Assembly (NCBI RefSeq): GCF_014205335.1
Contig: NZ_JACHNH010000001.1
Span: 8,764,001-8,828,000 of the forward strand
Origin: Amorphoplanes digitatis
Lineage (GTDB): Bacteria; Actinomycetota; Actinomycetes; Mycobacteriales; Micromonosporaceae
Direction: 5' to 3'
Length of the DNA stretch: 64,000 bases
Shown: one piece after another, positions 1-9,224 of the stretch
Layout: every line of letters begins with the position of its first letter
Numbering within the stretch: position 1 is the first letter of the stretch
The notes under the pieces: model-generated
Database searches by the model: none
Seen by the model: the letters and a program-made list of their open reading frames with translations, nothing else
What the model was told of the DNA's origin: nothing
Program-made: the position numbers and the translations under genes

Positions 1-2019
1 GCCGCCATCGGTCGTCCGACCAACGGCCGCACCCAGGCCTCCCGAGAGGCTCAGCCCGGCGACGACCGCGCATGGGCGAACGGCGATCCCCGGAATCCGC
101 CCGGCGACGTGCGCACGTGGTCAACCGGCGACCCGCAGAACCCACCCAGCGACGTCCGCACGTGGTCGAACGGCGAGGCGCAAAACCCGGCCGGTGACAG
201 CCGCGCATGGTCGAACGGCGAGGCGCAAAACCCGGCCGGTGACAGCCGCGCATGGTCGAACGGCGAGGCGCAAAACCCGGCCGGTGACAGCCGCGCATGG
301 TCGAACGGCGAGGCGCAAAGCCCAGCTGGTGACAGCCGCGCATGGTCGAAGGTAGGTCCGCAGAGCTCGCCCGGCTATGCAGGCGGCGTCGAGGCGCGGT
401 CCGCGAGCGGCTTCGGCGCCCTTCCGGACGGCCGCACGCCGAACGATTTCCCGCGGCCGACCCCGGGCCGCGACGACGTGCCCACAGACCCCGCCGACGC
501 CTACCGCCGGCCGCCAGCGAACGGCACCGGTCCACGGCCGGCGCCCAGCGGATACGGCCGCTACGACAGCGCCCTGCCCGCCGCCCGCGATGATTCGTGG
601 TCGGCCGCGGGTGAAGGCGCCGTGGCCGGTGCCGCCGCCGGCCGCCTGGCCGACGCGGTCCGTGGCGACGCGGTCCGTGGCGACGCGGTCCGTGGCGACG
701 CGGTCCGTGGCGACGCGGTCCGTGGCGACGCGGTCCGTGGCGATGCCGTCCGCGGCGATGGCATCCGCGGCGATGGCATCCGCGGCGATGCCGTCGATCG
801 CCGGTCGGCCGGCGCCTTCCCGCCCGGCCGTGACGACTCCCGGGACGGACTGCGGCGCCGGGACGAGGCACCCTACGACGACCGCGCGGCCGCCGCGTTC
901 GGAGGGCGGCCGCCGATCGACGACCGGTCCGCCGGTCTCGGCCCGGCCGGCCGCCGGGGCGGCGTCGCGCCCCCCGGAACCCCGGCCCGGAGCCACGAAC
1001 CCGCCGCGCTGAACCAGGACCCGGCGGCCACCGCGATCATCCGCACCGCCGACGCTCCGACGGGCCTGCTCCCCTCCGTCCGGCCCAAGGCCGGCGCCCG
1101 GCCGGCATCGGACGTGGGCGGCCCGCTGCGCACGCCCTTGCCACCCGGGCCCGGCGACAAGGGTGCCGCCTCGGTCGCCGCGGCCACTGCCGCGGCGGCC
1201 GCCGATCCCGGCGATCCCGCCGGCGATGACGAGGCCGACAAGCCCCGGCGCGGAGAAAAAGTGGTCAAGCTGCGACCGGAACAGACGGACGAGGGTTACA
1301 AGAGCGTGTACTCCGAGTTGACCCGCCCCACACTGGGCTCGCGCATCCGGGCCGGCGTGCGGGTAGCCGGCGAGTTGATGATCACCTTCGGGCTGGTCGT
1401 GCTGCTCTTCGCCGGTTACCAGGTGTTCGGCAACTCGGCCAAGGTCGAGAACGAGCAGGACACCCTCGCCAATCAGCTCGACGACGAGTGGAACGATCCG
1501 ACCGTCGCGCCCTCGCAGCAGCCGGTCAAGGCCCCGGCCGCGCCCGGCAAGAATCTGGTCGGGCGGCTCTACATTCCCAAGCTCGGCATGGAGTGGGTCG
1601 TCGTCAACGGCGTGCGGCCGCAGGACATCCGGTACGCGCCCGGGCACTACCCGGACACCGCCGATCCCGGTGAGGTCGGCAACTTCTCGGTGGCCGGCCA
1701 CCGGATCCGCAAGATCTTCTGGCGGCTGGACGAGCTGAAGCCCGGCGACGTGATCGGGGTCGAGACCCGGTCGAACTGGTACGTCTACAAGGTCAGCCGC
1801 AGCGAGGTCGTGAAGCCCTCTGCCGTCGAGGTGGTGGCGCCGGTGCCGGGCAGGCCGAACGCCAAGGCGACAAAGGCGATGCTGACGCTGACCACCTGCA
1901 ACCCGAAGTTCAACAACTACCAACGACTCATCGTGCACGCCGAGCTCGTCGACACGGTCAAGCGCGACGCCGCGCTGCCCGGCGCCGGCAAGCCGGACGA
2001 GATGAAGAAGAAGGCGTAG
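1..2019 (+). CDS. Class E sortase with long repetitive N-terminal region (5' end outside window)
   Basis: Membrane-anchored transpeptidase expected to join sorting-signal proteins to peptidoglycan. The frame is open from base 1 with no stop, so the true start lies upstream. The first ~370 visible residues are Pro/Ala/Gly/Arg/Asp-rich, with a 15-residue repeat near AWSNGEAQNPAGDSR and then a VRGDA pentapeptide repeat. One membrane segment follows (codons about 1369-1435), then the sortase domain. The catalytic His lies in SVAGHR (codon 1699), Cys in TLTTCNP (codon 1897) and Arg in YQRLIV (codon 1924). The TLTTC form is typical of class E enzymes. It opens a rightward run with the small membrane protein and trpG. 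The domain call is secure; the role of the repetitive cytoplasmic region is unknown. Confidence 0.93.
   Translation, partial: AAIGRPTNGRTQASREAQPGDDRAWANGDPRNPPGDVRTWSTGDPQNPPSDVRTWSNGEAQNPAGDSRAWSNGEAQNPAGDSRAWSNGEAQNPAGDSRAWSNGEAQSPAGDSRAWSKVGPQSSPGYAGGVEARSASGFGALPDGRTPNDFPRPTPGRDDVPTDPADAYRRPPANGTGPRPAPSGYGRYDSALPAARDDSWSAAGEGAVAGAAAGRLADAVRGDAVRGDAVRGDAVRGDAVRGDAVRGDAVRGDGIRGDGIRGDAVDRRSAGAFPPGRDDSRDGLRRRDEAPYDDRAAAAFGGRPPIDDRSAGLGPAGRRGGVAPPGTPARSHEPAALNQDPAATAIIRTADAPTGLLPSVRPKAGARPASDVGGPLRTPLPPGPGDKGAASVAAATAAAAADPGDPAGDDEADKPRRGEKVVKLRPEQTDEGYKSVYSELTRPTLGSRIRAGVRVAGELMITFGLVVLLFAGYQVFGNSAKVENEQDTLANQLDDEWNDPTVAPSQQPVKAPAAPGKNLVGRLYIPKLGMEWVVVNGVRPQDIRYAPGHYPDTADPGEVGNFSVAGHRIRKIFWRLDELKPGDVIGVETRSNWYVYKVSRSEVVKPSAVEVVAPVPGRPNAKATKAMLTLTTCNPKFNNYQRLIVHAELVDTVKRDAALPGAGKPDEMKKKA
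61..352 (+). repeat. 45-bp in-frame tandem repeat in the sortase gene
   Basis: About six 45-bp units with no indels begin at 61, 106, 151, 196, 241 and 286, with a partial unit after 331. The units starting at 196, 241 and 286 are almost identical. They encode a 15-residue repeat. The array may continue left of the window. Confidence 0.85.
652..786 (+). repeat. 15-bp in-frame tandem repeat encoding (DAVRG)n
   Basis: Nine consecutive 15-bp units. The first six are identical (gacgcggtccgtggc) and the later ones diverge. They encode DAVRG/DGIRG, so RGD recurs every five residues. Copy number is likely to vary between strains. Confidence 0.88.
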
Positions 2020-2031
2020 GGAGGGCTCGCG

Positions 2032-2313
2032 ATGTATGCCTGGATCTGGCGCAAGCTGCCCTTCGGCCTGTGGGGCCGGCTCACCGGCTCTCTCGTGCTG
2101 GTCACGATCGTCGGCGCACTGCTCTGGTACGTCGTCTTCCCGTGGGCGACGCCGCTGCTGCCGTTCGACGACGTGCAGGTCGGCACGGGTACCGAGCAGG
2201 GCGGGCCGGCCGGACGGGATCCGAACGCGGTGCCCGGCGACGACGCCGAGCTCGGCCCGGACGAGATCCCCTACAACGAGCACTCGAACGAACCCGAACC
2301 GACTGCCAGCTAG
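2032..2313 (+). CDS. Small single-pass membrane protein
   Basis: A 93-residue protein that starts 12 bp after the sortase stop, with a GGGAGGG-type ribosome site in between. It has a short basic N-terminus, one hydrophobic segment at about residues 15-37, then an acidic Gly/Pro/Glu-rich tail. I do not recognise a named family. Its position between sortase E and the amidotransferase and its tight spacing suggest co-transcription with the sortase and a role at the membrane, but no catalytic motif is visible. Confidence 0.75.
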   Translation: MYAWIWRKLPFGLWGRLTGSLVLVTIVGALLWYVVFPWATPLLPFDDVQVGTGTEQGGPAGRDPNAVPGDDAELGPDEIPYNEHSNEPEPTAS

Positions 2314-2321
2314 GTGACCCC

Positions 2322-2972
2322 GTGCGCATCCTCGTGATCGACAATTACGACTCGTTCGTCTTCAACCTCGTGCAGTACCTCGGTCAGCTCGGCGCCGAGT
2401 GCGAGGTGCGGCGCAACGACGAGATCACGGTGGCCGACGTCGGCGACTTCGGCGCCGCGGGGATTCTGCTCTCCCCCGGACCGGGTACGCCGGACCGCGC
2501 CGGGATCATGATGGACGTCATCTCCGAGTACGCGGGCAAGCTGCCGATGTTCGGCGTCTGCCTGGGCCACCAGGCCATCGGCGCGGCGTTCGGCGGCACC
2601 GTGACGCGGGCACCCGAGTTGCTGCACGGCAAGACCTCCGCGGTGCGGCACAAGGGCACGGGCGTGCTGGCGGGCCTGCCGGACCCGTTCACGGCGACCC
2701 GCTACCACTCGCTGGCCGTGCTGCCCGAGACGCTGCCCGGCGAGATCGAGGTCACCGGCTGGACCGAGTCCGGCGTGGTCATGGCTATGCGCCACCGGAC
2801 GCTGCCGATCGAGGGCGTCCAGTTCCACCCGGAGTCGGTCCTGACCGAGGGCGGACACACCATGCTGGCGAACTGGCTGGCCTCCTGCGGTATGCCGGAG
2901 GCGCTCGATCGGGCGCCGGAGCTCGCCGCCGAGGTGGAGACCCGCCGCCGCTCGGCGTTCGCGACCGCCTGA
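2322..2972 (+). CDS. trpG: Aminodeoxychorismate/anthranilate synthase component II (glutamine amidotransferase)
   Basis: Class I glutamine amidotransferase subunit that supplies ammonia to chorismate for anthranilate (tryptophan) or 4-amino-4-deoxychorismate (folate). The GTG at 2322 gives 216 residues starting VRILVIDNYDSFVFN, the usual N-terminus of the family. The nucleophile Cys80 lies in FGVCLGHQ, and His169/Glu171 of the triad lie in QFHPES. No component I gene is present in the window, so trpG and pabA cannot be told apart. Its place between sortase and pknB is conserved in actinobacteria and may only reflect synteny. It is convergent with pknB across a hairpin. Confidence 0.93.
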   Translation: MRILVIDNYDSFVFNLVQYLGQLGAECEVRRNDEITVADVGDFGAAGILLSPGPGTPDRAGIMMDVISEYAGKLPMFGVCLGHQAIGAAFGGTVTRAPELLHGKTSAVRHKGTGVLAGLPDPFTATRYHSLAVLPETLPGEIEVTGWTESGVVMAMRHRTLPIEGVQFHPESVLTEGGHTMLANWLASCGMPEALDRAPELAAEVETRRRSAFATA

Positions 2973-2993
2973 CCCGCACCGGGATCGACGAAG

Positions 2994-3031
2994 ACGAAGG
3001 CCCGGCCGCCGAGTGGCGTCCGGGCCTTCGT
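2994..3031. terminator. Bidirectional hairpin between trpG and pknB
   Basis: Perfect 12-bp arms (acgaaggcccgg at 2994-3005, ccgggccttcgt at 3020-3031) with an inner CGCC/GGCG pairing. The hairpin sits between two convergent stop codons and is followed by TTC-rich sequence. Confidence 0.7.
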
Positions 3032-3046
3032 TCTACCTGGCTGTGA

Positions 3047-4843
3047 TCAGTTGCCGAGCAGGCCACCGACCGAGTTGCTGTCGACGGTGCCGCCGCCGTC
3101 GCCGCCCGGCGGGGTCGGCGTGCTCGGGTCCGGCGTACCGGTGTCGTCCGGGTCCGGCTCGGCGATGACGGTCAGCGTGATCTCGGTGTTCTTGGACTTC
3201 TTCGACCGCGCGTCCGGGGTCTGCGCGACCACGGTGCCCGGCACGCCCTCCTGGTCCGACGTCTGGATGGTGATGTTGTTGAAGCCCGCGTTCTGAAGCA
3301 GCGCCTTGGCCACTTCCTCGCTCCGGCCGACGACACCCGGCACCTCGAAGAGGTTGCCCTTCGAGATCTCCACCGTGATGGTGGTGCCGGGCTTGACCTG
3401 CTTGCCCTCGTCCTCGACCTTGAGCACCTGGCCGGCCGGCGCGGCGTCGCTGACCTCCTTGAACGAGGCCTCGAGTTTGGCATCGTCCAGCGCGGCCTTC
3501 GCCTCGGCACGGCTGCGGCCGACGAGGTCGCCCGGTACCCGGGTCAGCTCGGGGCTGGCGCACATGCTGATGGTCACGGTCTGGTCGACCGCCAGCGGCG
3601 TGTTCGCGTTCGGGTCCTGCTTCGCGACCGTGTCCTTGCAGTCGTCGGTCACCTCGGGCGTGCCGAGGGCCACGTTCTGGAAGCCCGCGTCCGCGAGCTT
3701 CGTCCGGGCGTTGCTCTCCGAAAGCCCGGTCACCTTCGGGACCGGCTTGGACACCGCCTGCTCGGGCTCCTTGTCGTTGTTCGCCAGGATCAGGCCGATG
3801 CCCAGCGCCACGACGGCGAGCACGCCCAGCGCGGCGAGCACTGCCATCACCCAGGACGACGTCCGGCGCTCCGGCTGCTGCGGCCCGCGGGGGCCGCCGG
3901 CCGGGATCGCCCGGGTCATCGCCGTCTGCTGGCGCGTCGGCGCGCCCGACATCGCCATCGTCTCGGCCTCGGACATCACCGGGGTCGCCATCACCGGGCG
4001 GCCGGAGACCGCGCGCAGCGCGTCGGCACGCATCTCCTGCGCGCTCTGGTAGCGGTTCAGTGGGTTCTTCGCCAGGGCCTTCAGCACGATCGCGTCGACG
4101 TCCGGCGGTACCTCGCGGTTGATGTCGCTCGGCGCCTTCGGGTCCTCGCGGACGTGCTGGTAGGCGACGCTGACCGGGCTGTCACCGACGAACGGCGGGT
4201 GCCCGACCATGAGCTCGAAGAGCACACAACCGGCGGCGTAGACGTCGGAGCGGGCGTCGACGGACTCGCCGCGGGCCTGCTCCGGCGACAGGTACTGCGC
4301 CGTGCCGATGACGGCGCTGGTCTGCGTCATCGTGGTGGCACCGCTGGCCAGGGCCCGCGCGATGCCGAAGTCCATCACCTTGACCTGGCCGTTCTGCGTG
4401 ATCATCACGTTGCCGGGCTTGATGTCGCGGTGGATGATGCCGTGCCGGTGGCTGAACTCCAGCGCGGCGCAGATGTCCGCGGTCATCTCCAGGGCGCGGC
4501 GCGGCTGGAGGCGCTGCTCGGCGGCGAGGACCTCCTTGAGGGTCCGGCCGTTGACGAACTCCATCACGATGAACGGCAGCTTCTCGCCGGTCGACGACAC
4601 CTCTTCACCGGTGTCGTAGACGGCGACGATCGCCGGGTGGTTCAGCGCAGCGGAGTTCTGCGCCTCGCGGCGGAACCGCTCCTGGAACGTGGCGTCCCGG
4701 GCGAGGTCGGTGCGCAGCATCTTGATGGCTACGTCGCGGCCGAGGCGAAGGTCGCGGCCTTTGTGCACCTCTGCCATACCGCCATAGCCGAGCAGCTCGC
4801 CGACCTGGTACCTGCCACCGAGCAGGCGGGCCTGCGCCGTCAT
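3047..4843 (-). CDS. pknB: PASTA-domain serine/threonine protein kinase PknB
   Basis: Membrane kinase that senses peptidoglycan fragments and controls cell-wall growth and division. The 598 residues carry a kinase domain (Lys41 in VAIKML, HRD 138-140, DFG 158-160, activation-loop TTMTQT about 170-175), one membrane segment (331-354) and three extracellular PASTA repeats (about 367-428, 433-500, 503-567), then a Pro/Gly tail. The chosen ATG (MTAQARLLGG) overlaps the pknA stop by 4 bp, so the two are translationally coupled; a longer upstream frame is not supported. Last gene of the leftward operon. M. tuberculosis PknB usually has four PASTA domains; I see three here. Confidence 0.97.
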   Translation of the reverse strand: MTAQARLLGGRYQVGELLGYGGMAEVHKGRDLRLGRDVAIKMLRTDLARDATFQERFRREAQNSAALNHPAIVAVYDTGEEVSSTGEKLPFIVMEFVNGRTLKEVLAAEQRLQPRRALEMTADICAALEFSHRHGIIHRDIKPGNVMITQNGQVKVMDFGIARALASGATTMTQTSAVIGTAQYLSPEQARGESVDARSDVYAAGCVLFELMVGHPPFVGDSPVSVAYQHVREDPKAPSDINREVPPDVDAIVLKALAKNPLNRYQSAQEMRADALRAVSGRPVMATPVMSEAETMAMSGAPTRQQTAMTRAIPAGGPRGPQQPERRTSSWVMAVLAALGVLAVVALGIGLILANNDKEPEQAVSKPVPKVTGLSESNARTKLADAGFQNVALGTPEVTDDCKDTVAKQDPNANTPLAVDQTVTISMCASPELTRVPGDLVGRSRAEAKAALDDAKLEASFKEVSDAAPAGQVLKVEDEGKQVKPGTTITVEISKGNLFEVPGVVGRSEEVAKALLQNAGFNNITIQTSDQEGVPGTVVAQTPDARSKKSKNTEITLTVIAEPDPDDTGTPDPSTPTPPGGDGGGTVDSNSVGGLLGN

Positions 4844-6189
4844 AGCGTCTGTCGTCCTTCGGTCGCGTGGTGCAGGTTGCCCGGAGCGGCAGCCTGCTTC
4901 GGAAGACGGTACGACGCCACCGGCGTCCACTGCGCGGCGGAGCCCGCCCCGGCGATCGTGGGCCGGTCGGCCAGGTCGCCTATCGCACCGGTATTGCCCT
5001 GTTTAAGCAGGAACGAGATGACACCGGCGCAGAGCAGGACCAGAAGTGCGAGGACCACCGCCAGCACGATCAGTACCTGCCGGCCGCCGGAACCCTCGGG
5101 CTTGCCGCCCTGAATCGGGTGATGCTGCATCGGCGGCGCCGACGGGTGCCGGTATGGCTGCTGTGCCGGCGGCACCGAGGCCGCTCCGCGCGCCTGACCG
5201 CCCGAGACCGGGCGGGGGATGGGCGGATAGGGCGGCCGGGCCTGGCCCGAGACCGGATGCCCGGGCGGGCCCGAGGCCGGTGCGCCCGAGTGCGGCCGGT
5301 TCATCGCCGGACCGGCCGGCTGCGGGTGCCCCTGGCCGGAGCCGTTGACGGCCTGCTGATTTATCTGGGTGGTCAGGGACGAGGCGGCCTGCCGGGCCAC
5401 GGCGGCCATCGCCGAGGCGGTGGGCCAGCGCGCACCGGGGTCCTTGGCCAGCGCCCGGTCGACGATCGCACGGACCGCCGGCGGGATGTCGGCGGGCAGC
5501 GGCCGCGGGGTGTCCCGGACGTGCTTCATGGCGATCTCGATCGGCGTCGAGCCGTCGAAGGGCCGGTGTCCGGACAGGCACTGGTATGCGACCACGCCGA
5601 GAGCGTAGACATCGGAGGCGGCCGTGGCGACCGCTCCGGAGGCCTGCTCCGGTGAGATGTACGACGCCGTGCCCAGCACCGAGCCCGCCACGGTCAGCTG
5701 CCCGACAAGGGCGGACCGGGCGATGCCGAAGTCGGTGAGCACCAGCGTGCCGTTCGGGCGTACCAGCAGGTTGCCGGGCTTGACGTCGCGGTGCACGATG
5801 CCGTTCGCGTGCGCGGCCTGTAGCGCGTCCGCGGCCTGCGCGACCAGCGCCATCGTGCGCGCCGGGGTGAGCCGGCCGACCCGGCTCAGGGTGCGCGAAA
5901 GGGCGTCGCCCTCGACGTACTCCATGACCAGGAACGCGAGCTGCTGGTCGCTGCCGTAGTCGTAGACGTCGACCACGCCGGGGTGGTTGATGGTGGCCAT
6001 GGTCCGGGCCTCGCCGCGGAAGCGCTCGGCGAAGCCGGGCTCGTCCAGCAGGGCCGGTAGCAGAATCTTGACGGCGACCGTCCGGCCCAGCACCTCGTCG
6101 GTGCCGCGCCACACGTCGCCCATGCCGCCTCCGGCGATCCGCTCGTCCAAGCGGTACCGGCCGCCGAGGGTGACCCCAGGGCTGATCAT
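4840..6189 (-). CDS. pknA: Serine/threonine protein kinase PknA
   Basis: Eukaryotic-type kinase that works with PknB in cell-shape and division control. The 449 residues begin with the kinase domain (glycine loop GGGMGDVW, Lys41 in VAVKIL, HRD 133-135, DFG 153-155). A Pro/Gly/Gln-rich linker (about 280-370) follows, then a membrane segment (371-394) and a short outer tail of about 55 residues with no PASTA repeat. The lack of a sensor domain separates it from its neighbour PknB. The start lies 1 bp from the pbpA stop and the 3' end overlaps pknB by 4 bp. Confidence 0.96.
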   Translation of the reverse strand: MISPGVTLGGRYRLDERIAGGGMGDVWRGTDEVLGRTVAVKILLPALLDEPGFAERFRGEARTMATINHPGVVDVYDYGSDQQLAFLVMEYVEGDALSRTLSRVGRLTPARTMALVAQAADALQAAHANGIVHRDVKPGNLLVRPNGTLVLTDFGIARSALVGQLTVAGSVLGTASYISPEQASGAVATAASDVYALGVVAYQCLSGHRPFDGSTPIEIAMKHVRDTPRPLPADIPPAVRAIVDRALAKDPGARWPTASAMAAVARQAASSLTTQINQQAVNGSGQGHPQPAGPAMNRPHSGAPASGPPGHPVSGQARPPYPPIPRPVSGGQARGAASVPPAQQPYRHPSAPPMQHHPIQGGKPEGSGGRQVLIVLAVVLALLVLLCAGVISFLLKQGNTGAIGDLADRPTIAGAGSAAQWTPVASYRLPKQAAAPGNLHHATEGRQTL

Positions 6190-6190
6190 C

Positions 6191-7693
6191 TCAGTCCCCT
6201 CCCCGGCCCGCCGCGGCCTTCATGATGAGCCCCGCGATCCGGGCCGCCTCGGCGCTCGCGTGACCGCCGGGCACGTTCTCCAGCATGACGCAGACCGCCG
6301 ATACCGCCTCGCCCTTGTCGTTGAAGGCGAATCCGATGAACCATCCGTGGTCGTCGGCCCCGACGGCGTTCTGCGCCGTGCCGGTCTTGCCGCCGACCTG
6401 GAAGCCGTCGATCTGCGCCGCCTTGCCGGTGCCGTTCTCGACGACGCTGACCATCATGTCCTTGAGGTCGCTCGCGACGTCGCCGTCGATCGGCGTGCGC
6501 AGCGTCTGCGGGCTGGCGTTGTATATCGGCCGCCGATCGGGGCTGAGCAGCTGCTGCACCAGGTACGGCCGCATCTGCCGTCCGCCGTTGGCGACCGTCG
6601 CCGCCATCAGCGCGCCCTGCATCGTCGTCATCCGGACGTCCTTCTGCCCGATCGACGACTGTGCGAGCGCGGCCTGGTCGGTGCTGCCGTCCGGGTTGGC
6701 CATGGCGCCGGTGTGGCTGGCCGCGACCGGCAGGCCCGGGCCCTCCAGGTTTCCGACCGTCAGGTCCTCCTGCTCGAAGCCCCACGCCTGCGCGGTCTTC
6801 ATCACCTTGTCGCGGCCGAGCTCGACGCCGAGCTGCGCGAAGCCGGTGTTGCAGCTGTCGGTCAGGGCCTCCTCGAGGGTGACCTTCGAGCCGGGGCAGG
6901 TCTCCGCCTCCGAGTTCTTGATCGGAGCGCCGGAGCCGGGCGCGGTGTAGGTGGAGCCGGCCGGGATCTCGGTGCTCTTCTCGTAGCCCTCCTGGAGCGC
7001 GGCCGCCGAGACGAGGACCTTGAAGGTGGAGCCGGGCGGGTAGGTCTCGGACAGCGCGCGGTTCAGCAGCGGCTTGTCCTTGTCCTCGTTCAGCTTCTTG
7101 TACTCCGCGGCGGCCGCCTCCGTGTCGTGGCTGACCAGCGGGTTCGGATCGAAAGTCGGGAACGACACCATCGCCTGCACCGCGCCGGTGCTCGGGTCGA
7201 TCGCCACCGCGGAGCCCTTCTTGGCGCCGCGCTCGTTGTTGGTGACCTGCTTGTAGGCCGTCTCCTGCGCCTTGGGCTTGACCGACAGCACGACGTTGCC
7301 GCCGCCGGCGTTGTCGCCGGTGAACATCGCGCTGACCCGGTCGGCGAAGAGCTTGTCGCTGGCGCCGGAGAGGAACTCGTTCTCGCTGCGCTCGATGCCG
7401 ACCTCGGCGATGTTGACCGGCTTGTAGCCGATGATCGGCGCGTAGAGCTTCTTCTCCGGGTACACCCGCAGGAACTTCAGCGTGCCCTCGGTGGCCTTGT
7501 TGATCGCGAGACCCTGGCCGCCGACCTCGATGACGCCGCGCGGGACCTGGTACTCGGCGACCCGGACGCGGCCGTTGTAGTCGCTGGTGCGGTAGTCGTC
7601 GGCCTTGTAGCCCTGCACCCAGTTCAGGTTGGCGAAGAGCAGGCCGAAGAGGACGAGGATGACCACGCCGGCCTTGCGCAGAGGTGCGTTCAC
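6191..7693 (-). CDS. pbpA: Class B penicillin-binding protein PbpA
   Basis: Peptidoglycan DD-transpeptidase acting outside the membrane as partner of the RodA/FtsW glycosyltransferase. The 500 residues begin at a GTG that overlaps the rodA stop by 4 bp. One N-terminal membrane anchor lies at about 8-22. The transpeptidase motifs are SxxK at 222-225 (STFK), SxN at 280-282 (SCN) and KTG at 436-438. M. tuberculosis PbpA is regulated by PknB and is needed for septation; the same operon order suggests a similar job here. Confidence 0.96.
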   Translation of the reverse strand: MNAPLRKAGVVILVLFGLLFANLNWVQGYKADDYRTSDYNGRVRVAEYQVPRGVIEVGGQGLAINKATEGTLKFLRVYPEKKLYAPIIGYKPVNIAEVGIERSENEFLSGASDKLFADRVSAMFTGDNAGGGNVVLSVKPKAQETAYKQVTNNERGAKKGSAVAIDPSTGAVQAMVSFPTFDPNPLVSHDTEAAAAEYKKLNEDKDKPLLNRALSETYPPGSTFKVLVSAAALQEGYEKSTEIPAGSTYTAPGSGAPIKNSEAETCPGSKVTLEEALTDSCNTGFAQLGVELGRDKVMKTAQAWGFEQEDLTVGNLEGPGLPVAASHTGAMANPDGSTDQAALAQSSIGQKDVRMTTMQGALMAATVANGGRQMRPYLVQQLLSPDRRPIYNASPQTLRTPIDGDVASDLKDMMVSVVENGTGKAAQIDGFQVGGKTGTAQNAVGADDHGWFIGFAFNDKGEAVSAVCVMLENVPGGHASAEAARIAGLIMKAAAGRGGD

Positions 7694-9192
7694 GGCCTGA
7701 TCACCTCCGTCATGGCGCCGTGCAGCTGGGCGGGCGGTTGCTTCGGTACACCGGGCGATGCCGCCGGGCCGCCGGTCGTCGGCCTGCGTGCGGCGTCGGA
7801 GATCCGCAGCAGCATCGCGATGAGCAGCCAGTTCGCCATCAGCGACGAACCGCCGGCGGACAGGAACGGCGTGGTCTGACCGGTCAGCGGGATCAACCCG
7901 GTGATGCCACCAAGGATGACGAAGACCTGCAAGCCCAGGGTGAACGCGAGGCCGCCGGCGACCAGCTTGCCGAACGAGTCGCGTACCGCGAGAGCCGTCC
8001 GCAGGCCGCGCTCGACGATCAGCAGGTAGCAGATCAGCAGGGCGGAGAGGCCGAAGAGGCCGATCTCCTCGCCCATGCCGGCGAAGATGAAGTCGTTGCG
8101 CACCTCGGGCACGAAGCCCGGTGAGCCGGCACCCGGCCCGGTGCCGAACAGCCCGCCCGTCCCGAGCCCGAGCAGGCCCTGCACCAGCTGGTAGCTGCCG
8201 CCGACCCGCTCGTAGTTCTCCGAGGCGAACGGGTCGAGCCAGACCGTCGCGCGGTCGTAGAAGTTGGCGAACGGTCCGCCGACCGCGGCGCCCAGCAGGT
8301 ACGCCAGGTAGACGCCGCCGAAGAACATGACCAGGCCGATGATCAGCCAGCTGGCCCGCTCGGTGGCGACGTACAGGGTCACGACGAACAGGCCGAAGTA
8401 GAGCAGCGCCGTACCGAGGTCTTTCTCGAACACCAGGACCAGCAGCGAGAGCAGCCACACCGTGACGACCGGGCCCAGGTCGCGGCCGCGGGGGAAGTCG
8501 ATGCCGAGGAAGCGGCGGCTGGCCAGCGAGAGCACCTCGCGCTTGCGGACCAGGTAGTAGGCGAAGAAGGAGACCAGGGCCAGCTTCGCGAACTCGCCGG
8601 GCTGGATCGAGAACGCGCCCATCTTGATCCACAGCTTGGCGCCGTTGACCTCGGACAGGCTGCCCGGCAGCACCGCCGGGATCATCACCAGCACGATGCC
8701 GACCAGGCCCAGCGTGTACGCGTACCGCGAAACGGTCTTGTGGTCCCGCACGACCAGCAGCAGGATCGCCGCCAGCACCACGGCCACCAGCGTCCAGGCG
8801 AGCTGACGGCCGCCGGCGCCCGCGAAGTAGCCGGGCACGGGGTCCTTGTCGGCGATCGACTTGGCGACGTCGAGGCGGCGCAGGAAGCCGACGCCCAGGC
8901 CGTTGATCAGCGCGACGGCGGGGATCAGGACCGGGTCCGCGTACGGCGCCACGTAGCGGACCACCAGGTGCAGGCCGAGGAAGAGCACGCTCAGCAGCGC
9001 GGCCGGCACCCAGAAGGTCGGCGTGATCTCGCCGAACTGGTTGGCCTCGACCGTTGCCCCGTACAGGGCGACGATCGCCATCGCGAAGGCGAGCAGGCCC
9101 AGCTCGGCGTTGCGGCCCGTCTTCTGGCCCGGGACACGCGGCAGCTCACCCGTGGGAGCGGGTGTGGGAGCCGGTACGGCGGGCGCGGTCAA
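7690..9192 (-). CDS. rodA: RodA/FtsW/SpoVE-family peptidoglycan glycosyltransferase
   Basis: Polytopic SEDS protein that polymerises lipid II and pairs with PbpA. About ten or more hydrophobic segments run through it, with SEDS-family stretches such as GEFAKLALV and the C-terminal LPLTGQTTPFLSAGGSS-like loop (here IPLTGQTTPFLSAGGSS). The TTG at 9192 gives MTAPAVPAP... behind a GGGGA ribosome site and avoids overlap with pstP. A GTG at 9243 would add 17 residues and overlap pstP by 19 bp. The stop overlaps the pbpA start by 4 bp. Confidence 0.93.
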   Translation of the reverse strand: MTAPAVPAPTPAPTGELPRVPGQKTGRNAELGLLAFAMAIVALYGATVEANQFGEITPTFWVPAALLSVLFLGLHLVVRYVAPYADPVLIPAVALINGLGVGFLRRLDVAKSIADKDPVPGYFAGAGGRQLAWTLVAVVLAAILLLVVRDHKTVSRYAYTLGLVGIVLVMIPAVLPGSLSEVNGAKLWIKMGAFSIQPGEFAKLALVSFFAYYLVRKREVLSLASRRFLGIDFPRGRDLGPVVTVWLLSLLVLVFEKDLGTALLYFGLFVVTLYVATERASWLIIGLVMFFGGVYLAYLLGAAVGGPFANFYDRATVWLDPFASENYERVGGSYQLVQGLLGLGTGGLFGTGPGAGSPGFVPEVRNDFIFAGMGEEIGLFGLSALLICYLLIVERGLRTALAVRDSFGKLVAGGLAFTLGLQVFVILGGITGLIPLTGQTTPFLSAGGSSLMANWLLIAMLLRISDAARRPTTGGPAASPGVPKQPPAQLHGAMTEVIRP

Positions 9193-9224
9193 GAAGGAGT
9201 CCCCAGACTTCGGTGGGCGGACGC

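Noticed and set aside
652..795. RGD integrin-binding motif in the sortase
   Set aside because: The repeats are predicted cytoplasmic and arise from a 15-bp DNA repeat; adhesion is unlikely.
121..2283. 720-codon frame opposite the sortase gene
   Set aside because: High-GC antisense frame. The plus strand has clear sortase motifs and codon bias.
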